Below, piece after piece: positions 1-9,395 of a stretch of DNA of 64,000 bases (its first letter is position 1; each line of letters starts with the position of its first letter). The position numbers and the translations under genes are program-made. The stretch covers positions 62,001 through 126,000 of the forward strand of contig JAGXAB010000007.1 of the NCBI GenBank assembly GCA_018971775.1, read 5' to 3'. This DNA is from Cyanobacteria bacterium REEB67. GTDB taxonomy: Bacteria; Cyanobacteriota; Vampirovibrionia; Obscuribacterales; Obscuribacteraceae. The notes under the pieces were generated by a model. That model had not been told where the DNA came from. It saw only the letters and a program-made list of their open reading frames with translations, and did no database searches.

Positions 1-55
1 ACAAGCAAAACTGATAGAGGCCGTCACTCTGCTCAGACGCCTGGTTGAGTCCTGA
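1..55 (+). CDS. C-terminal fragment of an upstream gene, possibly a MarR-type regulator
   Basis: The frame is open from the window edge to a TGA at 53-55 and reads as a short amphipathic helix ending LLRRLVES. MarR-family regulators end in a helix of this kind and often sit directly upstream of an MFS exporter, which is the arrangement here: the exporter ATG follows the stop by one base. Only about 17 residues are visible, so the family is a guess from context. Confidence 0.3.
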   Translation, partial: QAKLIEAVTLLRRLVES

Positions 56-56
56 T

Positions 57-1313
57 ATGAAAAACCTGACCACCGGCACCTTCCGTTCGCTGAACAATTA
101 CAACTACAGACTCTGGGCTGGAGGAGCGATCGTCTCCAATGTCGGCACCTGGATGCAGCGTACGGCGCAGGACTGGATCGTCCTCACCCAACTGACCAAC
201 CACAATGCGACAGCGGTCGGCATCGTCATGTCACTGCAATTTGGCCCGCAAATCCTCATGCTGCCCTGGACCGGTTACGCAGCCGATCACATGGACCGCC
301 GCAAATTGCTCCTCGCCACACAAGGTGTGATGGGCGCCCTCGCCCTTGGTCTGGGCATACTCACATTGACCGGCCTGATCCAGCTCTGGGAAGTCTATGT
401 CTTTGCCTTCCTGCTCGGCTGTGCCGCCGCCTTCGACGCACCAGCCAGGCAGACTTTCGTCGGTGAAATGGTCGGCGAAGACGATATCTCCAATGCTGTC
501 GGCTTGAACAGCACTTCTTTCAACATCGGCCGCATGATCGGCCCGGCCATTGCCGGTGTGCTTATCGCCAGCGTCGGCTCGGGCTGGGTGTTTCTAATAA
601 ATGCTGCTTCCTTTGCGGCGGTGATTTGCTCGCTCAGCTTCTTGCGCATTCACGAACTGCACAAAAACGAAAAAGCCAAACACACCAGTAAAAGCTTCAT
701 CGAAGGCTTCAGCTATGTCTGGAAGCGCCCCGACCTGCGCGCCCTTCTGCTCATGCTCTTTCTCATGGGCACCTTCGGCTACAACTTCGCCATCTATATT
801 TCAACGATGACAGTGACGGCCTTTCATGCCGGGTCGGCGCAGTATGGCCTCGTCACATCGATTATGGCGGTCGGCTCAGTGACGGGCGCATTGCTATCGG
901 CCAAACGTGCCAAACCGCACATCAAAATCATCCTGGCGGCGGCTTTCTCTTTTGCCGTTGGCTTACTGATCGCGGCACTAATGCCCAATTACTTGCTCTT
1001 TGCCATCGCTCTCATGGTCGTGGGCATTTCGGCGCAGACATTCAGTACAACGACAATCAGTACAGTGCAGCTGACAACCGAGCCCCAGATGCGCGGCCGG
1101 GTCATGGCGATTTTGCTGGCCGTGGCGCTGGGCGGCACGCCAATCGGCGCACCGATAGTGGGTTGGGTCGCCGATCATTTCGGTCCGCGCTGGGCGATGG
1201 GAGTGGGCATCGCCGCCGGTTTTGCAGCGACCATCGTCGGCCTCGTACACATAGCCAAACACGGCAAAGGAAAACCGACACCGACAGAAGCGAACGTCGA
1301 ATGCTTAAGGTAA
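57..1313 (+). CDS. MFS exporter, MFS_3/EntS-like drug or siderophore efflux family
   Basis: A 12-TM-type major facilitator of about 418 residues, predicted to act in the inner membrane as a proton-driven exporter. The loop 2-3 signature is clear near residue 75 (GYAADHMDRRKLLL, the G-x-x-a-D-x-x-x-R-R motif), and FDAPARQTFVGEMV follows TM4 as in the MFS_3/EntS family. TM segments continue to residue 400 and the tail is short and basic. An in-frame TTG lies at 45, but the ATG at 57, one base after the preceding stop, fits translational coupling and the family N-terminus (NYNYRLWAGGAIVSNVGTWM) better. The substrate cannot be read from sequence. Confidence 0.9.
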   Translation: MKNLTTGTFRSLNNYNYRLWAGGAIVSNVGTWMQRTAQDWIVLTQLTNHNATAVGIVMSLQFGPQILMLPWTGYAADHMDRRKLLLATQGVMGALALGLGILTLTGLIQLWEVYVFAFLLGCAAAFDAPARQTFVGEMVGEDDISNAVGLNSTSFNIGRMIGPAIAGVLIASVGSGWVFLINAASFAAVICSLSFLRIHELHKNEKAKHTSKSFIEGFSYVWKRPDLRALLLMLFLMGTFGYNFAIYISTMTVTAFHAGSAQYGLVTSIMAVGSVTGALLSAKRAKPHIKIILAAAFSFAVGLLIAALMPNYLLFAIALMVVGISAQTFSTTTISTVQLTTEPQMRGRVMAILLAVALGGTPIGAPIVGWVADHFGPRWAMGVGIAAGFAATIVGLVHIAKHGKGKPTPTEANVECLR

Positions 1314-1325
1314 AATGAGCTCATA

Positions 1326-2426
1326 ATGACTGACAAAAATTCAAAAGATTCGGTCTCTGAAACTGACGAAGGAGGAGACAATGAGCTCGTCCCCTCCTTC
1401 GTTCCTTACTTAGCCGTCGTCTTGGGCTTGATGGAAAAAGACAAAGGTTCTCCACTCACGGAAGAGGAAGTCAACAAAATTCTGGACGGCGCAACCTGCA
1501 TGATGATGCGTCGCAGTTATTACGAAAAAATGGAGCGCCCTTACCGCGACGTCAACCCCAAAAACGTCTGGGCTGATTGGCACCGCGTGCGCAGTGAAGT
1601 TGTGAGTTGTTATGCACCAATTTTTGTGCTCACCGTGCCCGTCAGCTCCGAAGTACTCCCGGCAGCGGAAGCAAAATTAATAGAATTAGGCATGACATAT
1701 CTAGTAGTTCAATACAGACCAGATCTAGTCGAATATTTCCGACACAAAGCCTCCAAATATGAGCCCGTGCTCGATGACGCTGCGTATGAAAGAATTGGAC
1801 AACATCAAATATCGGTCGAAATCAGAGGCAAATCATTTACCGCCCGAGAATCGCTTAAAGAATCGCTAAACACCCTTAAACTAATCAAAGATTTAATTGG
1901 AATAGGAGCTATTGCGGTGTGTTGCGACAGTTCTTCTCTGACACATTCAAACGAAAAATGGCTTGAATTAGCAGAGGAAGCTGAAGTCGATTTTGAAGAA
2001 AATAGCTTCAACGGCTTAGATCTGTCGGCGGCATTTTGCAGAGCTTACATGCAATATCCCGTAGAGAGCGAAAACGACTATTTTACTTGCGGACTTCATT
2101 TGCTCGGACTTCCGGACCTAATTGTCGACAAAAATCTAATCAATAAAATCTTGACCCAACCAGAAAATCCAGTTTACGAGGCAAGCAACCTATTTTGGAC
2201 TTTCGCAGTCTACCTTCTATTTTCTTGTAAAAAGGGCGAATTTATGTCCGGTAATACTTTCAGCACCTCAGTCGAAGCTCCACGATTTCGTGCGATTTGG
2301 GAACCCTGCAGTTACTTCCAGGAGTCGGATATTCGCTACAACTGCTACGGCCTCTGGCGCTTTGTCGATCCCAACGTTCAAAAAGCCAAGGGCCCATTGT
2401 CCTTCTTTAACAAACTCAAAAGATAG
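1326..2426 (+). CDS. uncharacterised 366-residue protein
   Basis: I do not recognise this protein with confidence. It is soluble and acidic at the N-terminus. Residues about 28-100 form a compact helical block (PYLAVVLGLMEKDKGSPLT..MMMRRSYYEKM). The C-terminal 110 residues (FTCGLHLLGLPDLIVDKN..GNTFSTSVEAPRF) resemble the end of DUF4261-type proteins, a weak match. It starts 12 nt after the MFS stop, so co-transcription is possible. The stretch 1660-2250 is AT-rich (AAA, TTA, ATA codons), unlike its neighbours. Its last 49 nt overlap tail-to-tail with the oppositely oriented oxidase gene. Confidence 0.7.
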   Translation: MTDKNSKDSVSETDEGGDNELVPSFVPYLAVVLGLMEKDKGSPLTEEEVNKILDGATCMMMRRSYYEKMERPYRDVNPKNVWADWHRVRSEVVSCYAPIFVLTVPVSSEVLPAAEAKLIELGMTYLVVQYRPDLVEYFRHKASKYEPVLDDAAYERIGQHQISVEIRGKSFTARESLKESLNTLKLIKDLIGIGAIAVCCDSSSLTHSNEKWLELAEEAEVDFEENSFNGLDLSAAFCRAYMQYPVESENDYFTCGLHLLGLPDLIVDKNLINKILTQPENPVYEASNLFWTFAVYLLFSCKKGEFMSGNTFSTSVEAPRFRAIWEPCSYFQESDIRYNCYGLWRFVDPNVQKAKGPLSFFNKLKR

Positions 2427-3880
2427 CCAAACCAATCACTATAAAAAATTTGATCAGGATCATTTCTTTCTTTACGCTCTAGAAACCGCTCAATCTGCGG
2501 ATAGCAGGCAAGCAACTGTGGTGCACTGGCCCAGCGGTGATAGGTCAAATAATAAGAACCCTTGAGTGAAACGGCCAGATCGATCAAACCGCAAAACCAG
2601 CGGCGAGCAGCAGCCTGACCGGCAGGCGAGTGGTCGACATGCAGATTGAAAACGATGCAGGCAAAGTTTTCTGTAGCCCAGGGTAAAAATGTCTCGGTGT
2701 CTTTCTCAATCATCCGCACAGTGCCGTAAATGACGCTTGCCTTCTCGCTTTTGAGAAAGGTGGAGGCACGTTCGAGAAAGAGCGCAAGGCAATGACGCGG
2801 CACATAAAGCTCGCTTATCATTTCGGTGCCCGGGCACTGCGCACCAAGACGATGGTCGATATGGCGATGATAATCATCGAGATAAGTGGCCAGCTGAAAG
2901 GTATCAGACCAGTAAGTCTGTCCATCTGATGCCAGATAATGACGCTGATATTTTTGAAAAGCTCGGGCCTTGTCTGCATGCGCCAGATAAACGAGTTCGT
3001 GCCAATCGTCGAGGGAAAGTGCTTTATGCTCGTCATTATTATTTCCGCTTTTTACTGAGTTAGCAGGGGCAATGGCTTCGGTCTCGGACGCCCGCCGATA
3101 GGTACTCACGATGCCGTTTTGCAAGAAGTCTTTGGAGTCGTGGTCGATGTTAAATTGAAAATCACCGTATAAAGCTCCGTCGGCAGCCGCTCTTTCCAGG
3201 AGGTCTACCGCAATATCGCTCGTCGCCACTTGCACCGAGCGGCGCAACAAAGTAAGCGGAGCAAGCCTGAGCGTAGCCGTGGCAATCGGTCCAAACATGC
3301 CGTAGCCGCCGATAGCGAGAACAAAGAGGTCAATATTTTCAGTGCGACTGCAATTAACCACGTCACCACCAGCGGTGACAAGTTCAAAAGACTCGACATC
3401 GGCGACAATCGGAGGACTGTGCAATCCCCGACCGTGAACATTCGCACTTAAAGCTCCGCCCAGACTGAGCGTGTCGCAGCCGGTTTGCTTCTGGCGAATC
3501 GTCCAGGTCCGGCCCACGGCGCGGTCCGATTGGGTATGCTGCAAATAATCAATTAGCTCCGGCCAGCGCATACCGGCATCGACTTTGATCAGTCCGTTTT
3601 TTCTATCAAAATAATGCACTTGTCGCATTTCAGTCATATCGACGAGTACGGCGCCGGCAGCAAATTGCTGACCGCCCATGGCATGGCGACCGCCGGCGAT
3701 GCAGATTTTTGAGCCTGTGCGCTTGCAATCGCGGACAATCTGCACCAAATCAAAAGTACAACCTGGTCTCTCGACGCGAGCGACAACTGTTGGGTTTAGC
3801 CTCGAATGCCTGTCATTGACCAGCTCGCCGAGCGGCGTGGTGTTGACAAGCATGTCAATGAGATTAGAAAGCCTGTTCAT
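2378..3880 (-). CDS. FAD-binding (PCMH-type) oxidoreductase, sugar-alcohol/DprE1-like oxidase
   Basis: A 500-residue flavoprotein of the FAD_binding_4 (PF01565) type. The FAD-binding half runs from about residue 25 to 210 and contains AGGRHAMGGQQF (pyrophosphate loop), LGGALSANVHGRG and IGGYGMFGPIATATLRL. This order is typical of aldonolactone oxidases and of DprE1-like ribofuranose oxidases. The C-terminal half is the variable substrate cap and ends with the DPDQIFYSDWF segment that corresponds to the conserved family tail. No signal peptide is present. Its start overlaps by 17 nt the stop of the upstream membrane protein gene, so the two are probably translated together. Substrate unknown; an oxidase acting on a sugar or polyprenyl sugar is the likeliest reading. 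Confidence 0.87.
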   Translation of the reverse strand: MNRLSNLIDMLVNTTPLGELVNDRHSRLNPTVVARVERPGCTFDLVQIVRDCKRTGSKICIAGGRHAMGGQQFAAGAVLVDMTEMRQVHYFDRKNGLIKVDAGMRWPELIDYLQHTQSDRAVGRTWTIRQKQTGCDTLSLGGALSANVHGRGLHSPPIVADVESFELVTAGGDVVNCSRTENIDLFVLAIGGYGMFGPIATATLRLAPLTLLRRSVQVATSDIAVDLLERAAADGALYGDFQFNIDHDSKDFLQNGIVSTYRRASETEAIAPANSVKSGNNNDEHKALSLDDWHELVYLAHADKARAFQKYQRHYLASDGQTYWSDTFQLATYLDDYHRHIDHRLGAQCPGTEMISELYVPRHCLALFLERASTFLKSEKASVIYGTVRMIEKDTETFLPWATENFACIVFNLHVDHSPAGQAAARRWFCGLIDLAVSLKGSYYLTYHRWASAPQLLACYPQIERFLERKERNDPDQIFYSDWFGYLLSLLKKDNGPLAF

Positions 3881-4379
3881 TTTTGCCTCCGCGATAAAAT
3901 CCGGCCGCAGTCAAAATAAATGTGGACAGAACAAAGTGAAATGTAATTGGAATGCAGCCGGTGAACCAGATTTCACCGGGGTGAAAATTGCTTTGCAGCA
4001 CATAGCGAAGTATTGTCGCCACAAAGTAGACGCGCCCGAAGCAGTCCCATCGGCGCACAGCGCTTGGCGAAAGAGCGACAAACAGTCCTCGACCACGTAA
4101 AAAATCGCAGCAGACTTTGCCGTACACAGCAATGATCAATATCTGCGCGGCGAGCAAGAATGGGTACGGAAGAAGGCCCGACATCCATGCCGATGGCGGC
4201 GGTAGAAATTGCACATGAGCAAAAACCACCAGAATCTGCCCGAGAACACGCAGACAGAATAGAAAAAGCAATACAGAAAGGGCGGCGGCATATAGCTCAC
4301 GCCGGTGCTTTTCACTTTTGGAACACCAGTCCTTCACCGGCTCATGACGAAAGTTTGCCGGAATTGCACTATTCACCAT
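3864..4379 (-). CDS. small polytopic membrane protein, partner of the FAD oxidase
   Basis: About 171 residues starting at ATG 4379, which is preceded on the minus strand by GAAGGA about 8 nt upstream. A longer in-frame start at 4502 exists but adds a non-hydrophobic, codon-atypical leader. Four hydrophobic segments are visible: AAALSVLLFLFCLRVLGQI, YPFLLAAQILIIAVYG, a segment around RVYFVATILRYVL, and FHFVLSTFILTAAGFY. No family is recognised. The stop overlaps the oxidase start, so it may be a membrane anchor or electron-transfer partner; that role is inferred only from coupling. Confidence 0.6.
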   Translation of the reverse strand: MVNSAIPANFRHEPVKDWCSKSEKHRRELYAAALSVLLFLFCLRVLGQILVVFAHVQFLPPPSAWMSGLLPYPFLLAAQILIIAVYGKVCCDFLRGRGLFVALSPSAVRRWDCFGRVYFVATILRYVLQSNFHPGEIWFTGCIPITFHFVLSTFILTAAGFYRGGKNEQAF

Positions 4380-4535
4380 GCGACCGTCCTTCTGCATTTG
4401 CCGAGGTTTTACCCATTTGTCCACCCTGATATTCTCGGGCCGGTAGCAGCACAAATGCAGAACTGGTCGACACTTTGCCAACTGTTTAGCAGGAGTTAGC
4501 AAACCCCCTTGACAGGGTTTTTCTTAACACAAACC

Positions 4536-4563
4536 TTGATGTTTTCTGATGATCTGATAATTT
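4536..4563 (+). promoter_or_regulatory. candidate sigma-70 promoter for the aldolase gene
   Basis: TTGATG (4536-4541) and TAATTT (4558-4563) are separated by 16 nt, about 70 nt before the aldolase start and inside an AT-rich stretch between divergent genes. A second TTGACA at 4509-4514 lacks a good -10 at the right distance. Confidence 0.35.
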
Positions 4564-4634
4564 GTTCAAGATGCTCTGCTAGTCTAAGTTGAGCAAATTA
4601 GCTCCATGAATTTAGAGGGAGGCAAGCAACCTAA

Positions 4635-5702
4635 ATGCCAGTCATGACCGAACTATCCAAAATTGAAAAAGCCCTGGGCTCCAAGGCATCCTATTATCTT
4701 GAACACCAGAGCAAAGGTATTCTCAAAGAACATCTTCATCTGCCCGGTGGTGATTTCATCGACCGCGTCACGTCCTTGAGCGATCGCAACCCCCGCGTGT
4801 TGAGAAATCTTCAAAGCATTTACAGTCATGGTCGTCTGGCCAATACAGGCTACGTCTCGATCCTCCCTGTCGACCAGGGCATCGAACACTCCGCCGGCGC
4901 ATCTTTTGCCAAAAACCCGATCTATTTCGACGGCGAAAACATCGTCAAATTGGCTATCGAAGGTGGCTGCAACGCTGTTGCTTCGACCTTCGGCGTCCTC
5001 GGCTCCGTGGCTCGCAAATACGCTCACAAGATCCCGATGATCGTCAAAATCAACCATAACGAATTTCTCTCCTACCCCAACAAATTCGACCAGATCATGT
5101 TCGGCTCTGTAAAACAAGCCTATGACATGGGTGCGGTCGCTGTTGGCGCCACAATCTACTTCGGCTCACCGGAATCCGGCAGACAGATCATTGAAGTGTC
5201 GAAAGCTTTCCAGGAAGCTCACGATCTCGGTATGGCCACCATCCTCTGGTGCTATTTGCGTAACAACGCCTTCAAAGTAGGCGATATCGATTACAGCTTG
5301 TCCGCCGACCTCAGCGGTCAGGCCAATCACCTCGGCGTCACCATCGAAGCCGACATCATCAAACAGAAATTGCCCGAAAACAACGGCGGCTACAATGCCC
5401 TCAAATTCGGCAAAACCGATGCCCGCGTTTACAGCGAACTGACTACTGATCACCCGATCGACTTGACCCGCTATCAAGTCGCTAACTGCTACATGGGCAG
5501 ACAGGGCTTGATCAACTCCGGTGGTGCTTCCGGCTCCAACGACATGGAAGACGCGATCATGACCGCCGTTGTTAACAAACGCGCCGGCGGCACGGGCCTG
5601 ATTTCCGGCCGTAAAGCCTTCCAGAAGCCGATGAAAGACGGTATCGAATTGCTCAACGCCATTCAAGACGTCTATCTCTGCGACCAGGTCACCATCGCTT
5701 AG
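4635..5702 (+). CDS. fbaB: class I fructose-bisphosphate aldolase (DhnA/FbaB type)
   Basis: A 355-residue cytosolic aldolase that interconverts fructose 1,6-bisphosphate with glyceraldehyde 3-phosphate and dihydroxyacetone phosphate in glycolysis/gluconeogenesis. The DhnA-type signature [18 protein letters not shown] is at about residues 75-92. [10 protein letters not shown] carries a lysine in a buried strand (about residues 135-145), and the C-terminal phosphate-binding [16 protein letters not shown] is intact. Length matches E. coli FbaB (350). A purine-rich GAGGGAGG lies 14 nt before ATG 4635; ATG 4644 is an alternative start. The gene is monocistronic, with a candidate promoter upstream and a strong terminator 37 nt after the stop. 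Confidence 0.93.
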   Translation: MPVMTELSKIEKALGSKASYYLEHQSKGILKEHLHLPGGDFIDRVTSLSDRNPRVLRNLQSIYSHGRLANTGYVSILPVDQGIEHSAGASFAKNPIYFDGENIVKLAIEGGCNAVASTFGVLGSVARKYAHKIPMIVKINHNEFLSYPNKFDQIMFGSVKQAYDMGAVAVGATIYFGSPESGRQIIEVSKAFQEAHDLGMATILWCYLRNNAFKVGDIDYSLSADLSGQANHLGVTIEADIIKQKLPENNGGYNALKFGKTDARVYSELTTDHPIDLTRYQVANCYMGRQGLINSGGASGSNDMEDAIMTAVVNKRAGGTGLISGRKAFQKPMKDGIELLNAIQDVYLCDQVTIA

Positions 5703-5739
5703 TCGACGGCCAAAGCCGCGAGTATTGAAAAAACTGAAG

Positions 5740-5776
5740 ACCGGGGAGCAATCGCAGGATTGTTTCCCGGTTTTTT
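5740..5776 (+). terminator. intrinsic terminator after the aldolase gene
   Basis: ACCGGGGAGCAATC and GATTGTTTCCCGGT form a 14-bp stem with two G-U pairs and a GCAG loop, followed directly by TTTTT. Confidence 0.88.
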
Positions 5777-5847
5777 CACACGGACCAGGTAAATGCCGAA
5801 CTGAAGAGGATTTGTCCAGTCTACAATAAGAAGACAATGGGTCAATC

Positions 5848-6906
5848 ATGAAAAAAATAGCCATTATCAGCACCATTATTCTCGTCACTCTGCTTTCGGC
5901 GACTATCTACGCCGTGGACAAGCTCATCTATCCCGACAAAGTAACGGTTAAGGCGCACAAGGTGTTTTCATACGACTTTGGTGAAACATCCGATGAGGGC
6001 TGTGCGCTCAGCGTCGGGCCGGAGGGTGATGTGCTAGTGGTAGCCAGCAATTTGCCGGTTTTGACCGATACCGAAGTTAGTCTCGAATGGGTGTCGAGAC
6101 AATGCCAAACAGGCGAGCTCAAATGTATCCTCTACCATTTCAAAGACGGCAAACTCAAGACTATTCCGCTCAAATCCATACCCGGCCCCTTTCCGCTGGC
6201 TCAGCCGAGCGGTCCGGACCGGTACGTCGTTGCCACCGCCAGTAGTTACAGCCCGGACAAAGAGCTCAATGGTTATGTCTATGACAGTGCCGGTACAGTC
6301 ACAAAGAAGCTGAAACTCGGCGTCGACATAAATCAGATGCAATGCGATAGTGACGGCAATATCTGGGCCACCTACGATACCATTCAAAAACACGAGAACG
6401 ACCCACTCAATGCGGGTGGCTTGACCTGTTTTGATATAAACGGCAAAAATCTCTTCCGCTACAATGGTGACACTGCGATCAAAAGGAAGCCGGCAGTGAC
6501 ATACGGCCTGGCACTAAATGTAGTATCACCCCAGGAAGTGGTGATCGGCACCGCCATGAAAGGCGAAATAGTCAAGCTGCTGAACAAGACGTCGATAAAA
6601 CCACTTGGCGTAGAGCTTCCCGACTTTTGCGGTTACATGGCGGTCAGCGGCAGTCGTCTGCTCTACAGCTACGGCACCGTAGTCGAGGCACGCCTCGCCG
6701 TCATGGACATAAATGACAAAACCGACAAAAGTTCGACAACAAACAGAAATTCCGGACGGATCAGCAATCTCAATCCAGTCGACGAGAACGGCCAGACGAT
6801 TGAGTTTAAGGAGCGAGACGTGGCCTGCCGCGGTTCACGGCTCTACTTCCACAATCACAAAACTGTTTACTATGTCGACGTCAATGAGCTGGACAAAAGT
6901 TTGTAA
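5848..6906 (+). CDS. membrane-anchored or secreted protein, possible beta-propeller
   Basis: A 352-residue protein starting MKKIAIISTIILVTLLSATIYA, a cleavable signal peptide or single N-terminal anchor with little charged tail. The remainder is strand-rich and polar. Recurrent segments such as CALSVGPEGDVLVVA, MQCDSDGNIWATYD and MAVSGSRLLYSYG resemble blades of an NHL/SMP-30-like propeller (the D-x-D-G-N-x-W pattern is typical). It probably faces the periplasm or exterior. Only four cysteines lie in the mature part. No catalytic motif is visible and no family name is justified. The next gene begins about 300 nt later. Confidence 0.72.
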   Translation: MKKIAIISTIILVTLLSATIYAVDKLIYPDKVTVKAHKVFSYDFGETSDEGCALSVGPEGDVLVVASNLPVLTDTEVSLEWVSRQCQTGELKCILYHFKDGKLKTIPLKSIPGPFPLAQPSGPDRYVVATASSYSPDKELNGYVYDSAGTVTKKLKLGVDINQMQCDSDGNIWATYDTIQKHENDPLNAGGLTCFDINGKNLFRYNGDTAIKRKPAVTYGLALNVVSPQEVVIGTAMKGEIVKLLNKTSIKPLGVELPDFCGYMAVSGSRLLYSYGTVVEARLAVMDINDKTDKSSTTNRNSGRISNLNPVDENGQTIEFKERDVACRGSRLYFHNHKTVYYVDVNELDKSL

Positions 6907-7206
6907 GCCGAGTCGTCTGCACTGTGGCAAAACTCGGGCTAAAAATGCTCCGCCGGAGCACAGCTAACCAAACTGTTAGAACACGGTTGCAAAGCGCGGC
7001 GAATATCTCTGATTACGATCATTTATGACTCAATAACTAAAATTCCAGGAACAGTTAAGGCTTCATTCGTTCTACTCTGATAAAGTCTGACACCGATAAA
7101 TGTCGCGTCACCTTTCGACACTTGTCCCAGGCATCACAGATTATCCAAATCCCCCAAGACATACACCCCCCGTATATCTTTCTGCGCGCCGAGGTTCTCG
7201 AATATA
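6907..7206. other. 300-nt intergenic region
   Basis: No ORF with a plausible start, no RNA gene and no strong hairpin is seen. It presumably holds the promoter of the MshEN/TPR gene, but no convincing -35/-10 pair could be picked. Confidence 0.4.
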
Positions 7207-9177
7207 GTGAATAGTTGTGTCTCCGAATTGCCCATCGGTGAAATCTTAGTCCGGGCAGGACTGGTCAGTCAGGTACAAATGGACGATGCTGTCCAGGAAG
7301 CCGGAACCAGAGCCCGCCTACTTGGTAAAACCCTGGTAGCGCGAGGAGTACTCAGTCCCGATACGTTGAGGGCCGCGCTAGAAGCACAATCAGTATTGCG
7401 CGATGGCGTCGTCGACAGCTTCAAGGCCTTCAAGGCTCTTTCGATTTCGGCGGCAAACGGCGTCAGTTTCGAAGTAGCCCTGGCTCAGATCACCCCTAAG
7501 ACCGGCCCACTCAGCCCGCCTCCCGAACGCACAAGCAAACTCGGCGAATTGCTCCTTGCCGCTGAAGTCCTCGATCAAACGGCCCTGGAAGCAGCGCAGA
7601 AAAAAGTCCTGGCGAGCGGAGAGCCGTTGGGAGTAGTCCTCGTTTCCGAAGGCATCCTCACTGAATCTTTCCTCGATGCCGCCCTCGAATTGCAGGTGCG
7701 AGTCCGCGACGGCATGTTTAGCCGCGAGCAAGCAATTTTTGCCCTCAAGCAAGATCCGCGCAAACTGCTGGCCATGATCGCACCACATATGATGGCAGAC
7801 GAAATCCAGGCAAAGAATGCAAAAGCAGCAATCCGCATCGGTGAATTGCTCGTCCGCGCCGGTATCGTCAGCAATGCCGACGTCAATCAAGCGCTCGAGC
7901 TGTCTCTCGCCCACGGCCATCAAATTGGCGAAATGCTCGTCGCCAGAAGCTTCATCACCAGACCTTTACTGGATGCCACCCTCTCGCTGCAACAGATGAC
8001 CACCCTCGGCCATCTCACCACCGGCGAAGCGACGGCCTGCTTGATCAAAGTGTTCACGACCGACAAAACCGTCGCCGAATGCATTCTCGAACTCAATTCG
8101 CTCAAAACCAAGCCGGGCGTGCGCCAGGCTCAGAAGCTCGGTCGCAAGGTTTCGCAAACGAATATGCCCGGTTATATCGGCACAGCCCTCGATGGCGCCG
8201 GTCCCCGCGAGACAAGCACAGACCTGCCGGCGATGACCGTCAGAGAACGTCACGAGACAGTGCAGCCGACCACGCCGGTACAGATGCAGGATCTGACCAG
8301 CGGATTGATGGTTGCACCTGATTCCGAAGAGGCGGACGATTTGATTCTTGCTCAACATGAAGTACTGGAAGCAGCGAAAAATACTGTCATGCCGCAGGCT
8401 GCCTTGCCGGCAGCGACACCGACGGCATCACCGGCTGCCACGAAACCAGCTACGGCCAAGCCGCTCGACATGGTCGAGAAAATCCGCCAGATACAGCTCG
8501 ATACCGAAGAACTCCGCGCCCTCGTGCCGGAAGACGAAAGCGGCTTTGAAAATTTCGAACCGACCGAGGCTGAAATTGCTGCTGCCTCGCGCTTTGAAGA
8601 ATTTTTCGGCGCTAACTTCGCCTTCGTCAAAGATCATCGCGAAAACTTCTACCGCGGCCTGCGCGATGCCTACGCCCGCCTCGGTCGTGTTTTCCTCAAA
8701 CGCCGCAAACTCGACCAGTCAGAAGACCTGCTCAAATCAGCGCTGGAGCTTTCCTTCAGCGCCCCGCTCGAAGACAAGAAAGTCGAAGATTTGATGTTCC
8801 TCGCCTGCCTTTATCTAGCCCATGGCAAAAGCTGGCAATCCGAGCGCCTGCTTAAGAACTGCCTATCCATATTAGAGGAAAGCGGCGAAACCAATCGCAA
8901 ATTGCTCGGACTCTGTCATCACCGCATGGCTCTGGTCTATTGCCATCTCAGTTTGCTATTCAAAGCGGAGCGCCACTTCAAGCTAGCGGTGGAAAATCTC
9001 TCTGATGATCCCAGTGGCAAAAGTGCAAAATTGGAAGACAATTTGACTAAACGTCGACTGGCGGCCGTTTACAAAGACTATGCCGTACTTCTCAACCGCA
9101 TGCGGCGCGAGCAAGAAGCCGATCGTTACTATACTCAGGCCCGAAAAATTCTTTCTTCGTCGCTGCGTACAGGCTGA
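7207..9177 (+). CDS. triple MshEN-like repeat protein with C-terminal TPRs
   Basis: A 656-residue cytosolic-looking protein with a GTG start. Three copies of a GspE/MshE N-terminal-type module are visible: residues about 8-70 (IGEILVRAGLVSQVQMDDAV), 109-178 (LGELLLAAEVLDQTALEAAQ) and 211-280 (IGELLVRAGIVSNADVNQAL). Each carries the paired L-G-x-x-L-V-x-x-G motif that binds c-di-GMP in true MshEN domains, but no secretion ATPase domain follows. After an Ala/Thr/Pro-rich linker (about 330-420), residues 470-650 form TPR-like helices (LGRVFLKRRKLDQSEDLLKSAL, then YKDYAVLLNRMRREQEADRYY). It may be a c-di-GMP-responsive scaffold; that is inference. A small hairpin (AACCGC/GCGGTT) lies at the stop codon. 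Confidence 0.85.
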   Translation: MNSCVSELPIGEILVRAGLVSQVQMDDAVQEAGTRARLLGKTLVARGVLSPDTLRAALEAQSVLRDGVVDSFKAFKALSISAANGVSFEVALAQITPKTGPLSPPPERTSKLGELLLAAEVLDQTALEAAQKKVLASGEPLGVVLVSEGILTESFLDAALELQVRVRDGMFSREQAIFALKQDPRKLLAMIAPHMMADEIQAKNAKAAIRIGELLVRAGIVSNADVNQALELSLAHGHQIGEMLVARSFITRPLLDATLSLQQMTTLGHLTTGEATACLIKVFTTDKTVAECILELNSLKTKPGVRQAQKLGRKVSQTNMPGYIGTALDGAGPRETSTDLPAMTVRERHETVQPTTPVQMQDLTSGLMVAPDSEEADDLILAQHEVLEAAKNTVMPQAALPAATPTASPAATKPATAKPLDMVEKIRQIQLDTEELRALVPEDESGFENFEPTEAEIAAASRFEEFFGANFAFVKDHRENFYRGLRDAYARLGRVFLKRRKLDQSEDLLKSALELSFSAPLEDKKVEDLMFLACLYLAHGKSWQSERLLKNCLSILEESGETNRKLLGLCHHRMALVYCHLSLLFKAERHFKLAVENLSDDPSGKSAKLEDNLTKRRLAAVYKDYAVLLNRMRREQEADRYYTQARKILSSSLRTG

Positions 9178-9395
9178 ACCGCTACTTGCGGTTGATTAGG
9201 TGAGAGCGCCTGGACCAGATCCTGGATCAGGTCGCGGACTGCATCGATTAACTTGGTAAGAGTGGGCATTAGTTGGGATCCTCGGTGGCACCAAATGTGT
9301 TACCTATTTCCTACCCAAAATAGGCACCTATCCACGCTTGACATGAACAGGTCTTAATAATACCTCAATTCAAGAGACTTTGCTCCTTAGAAATA

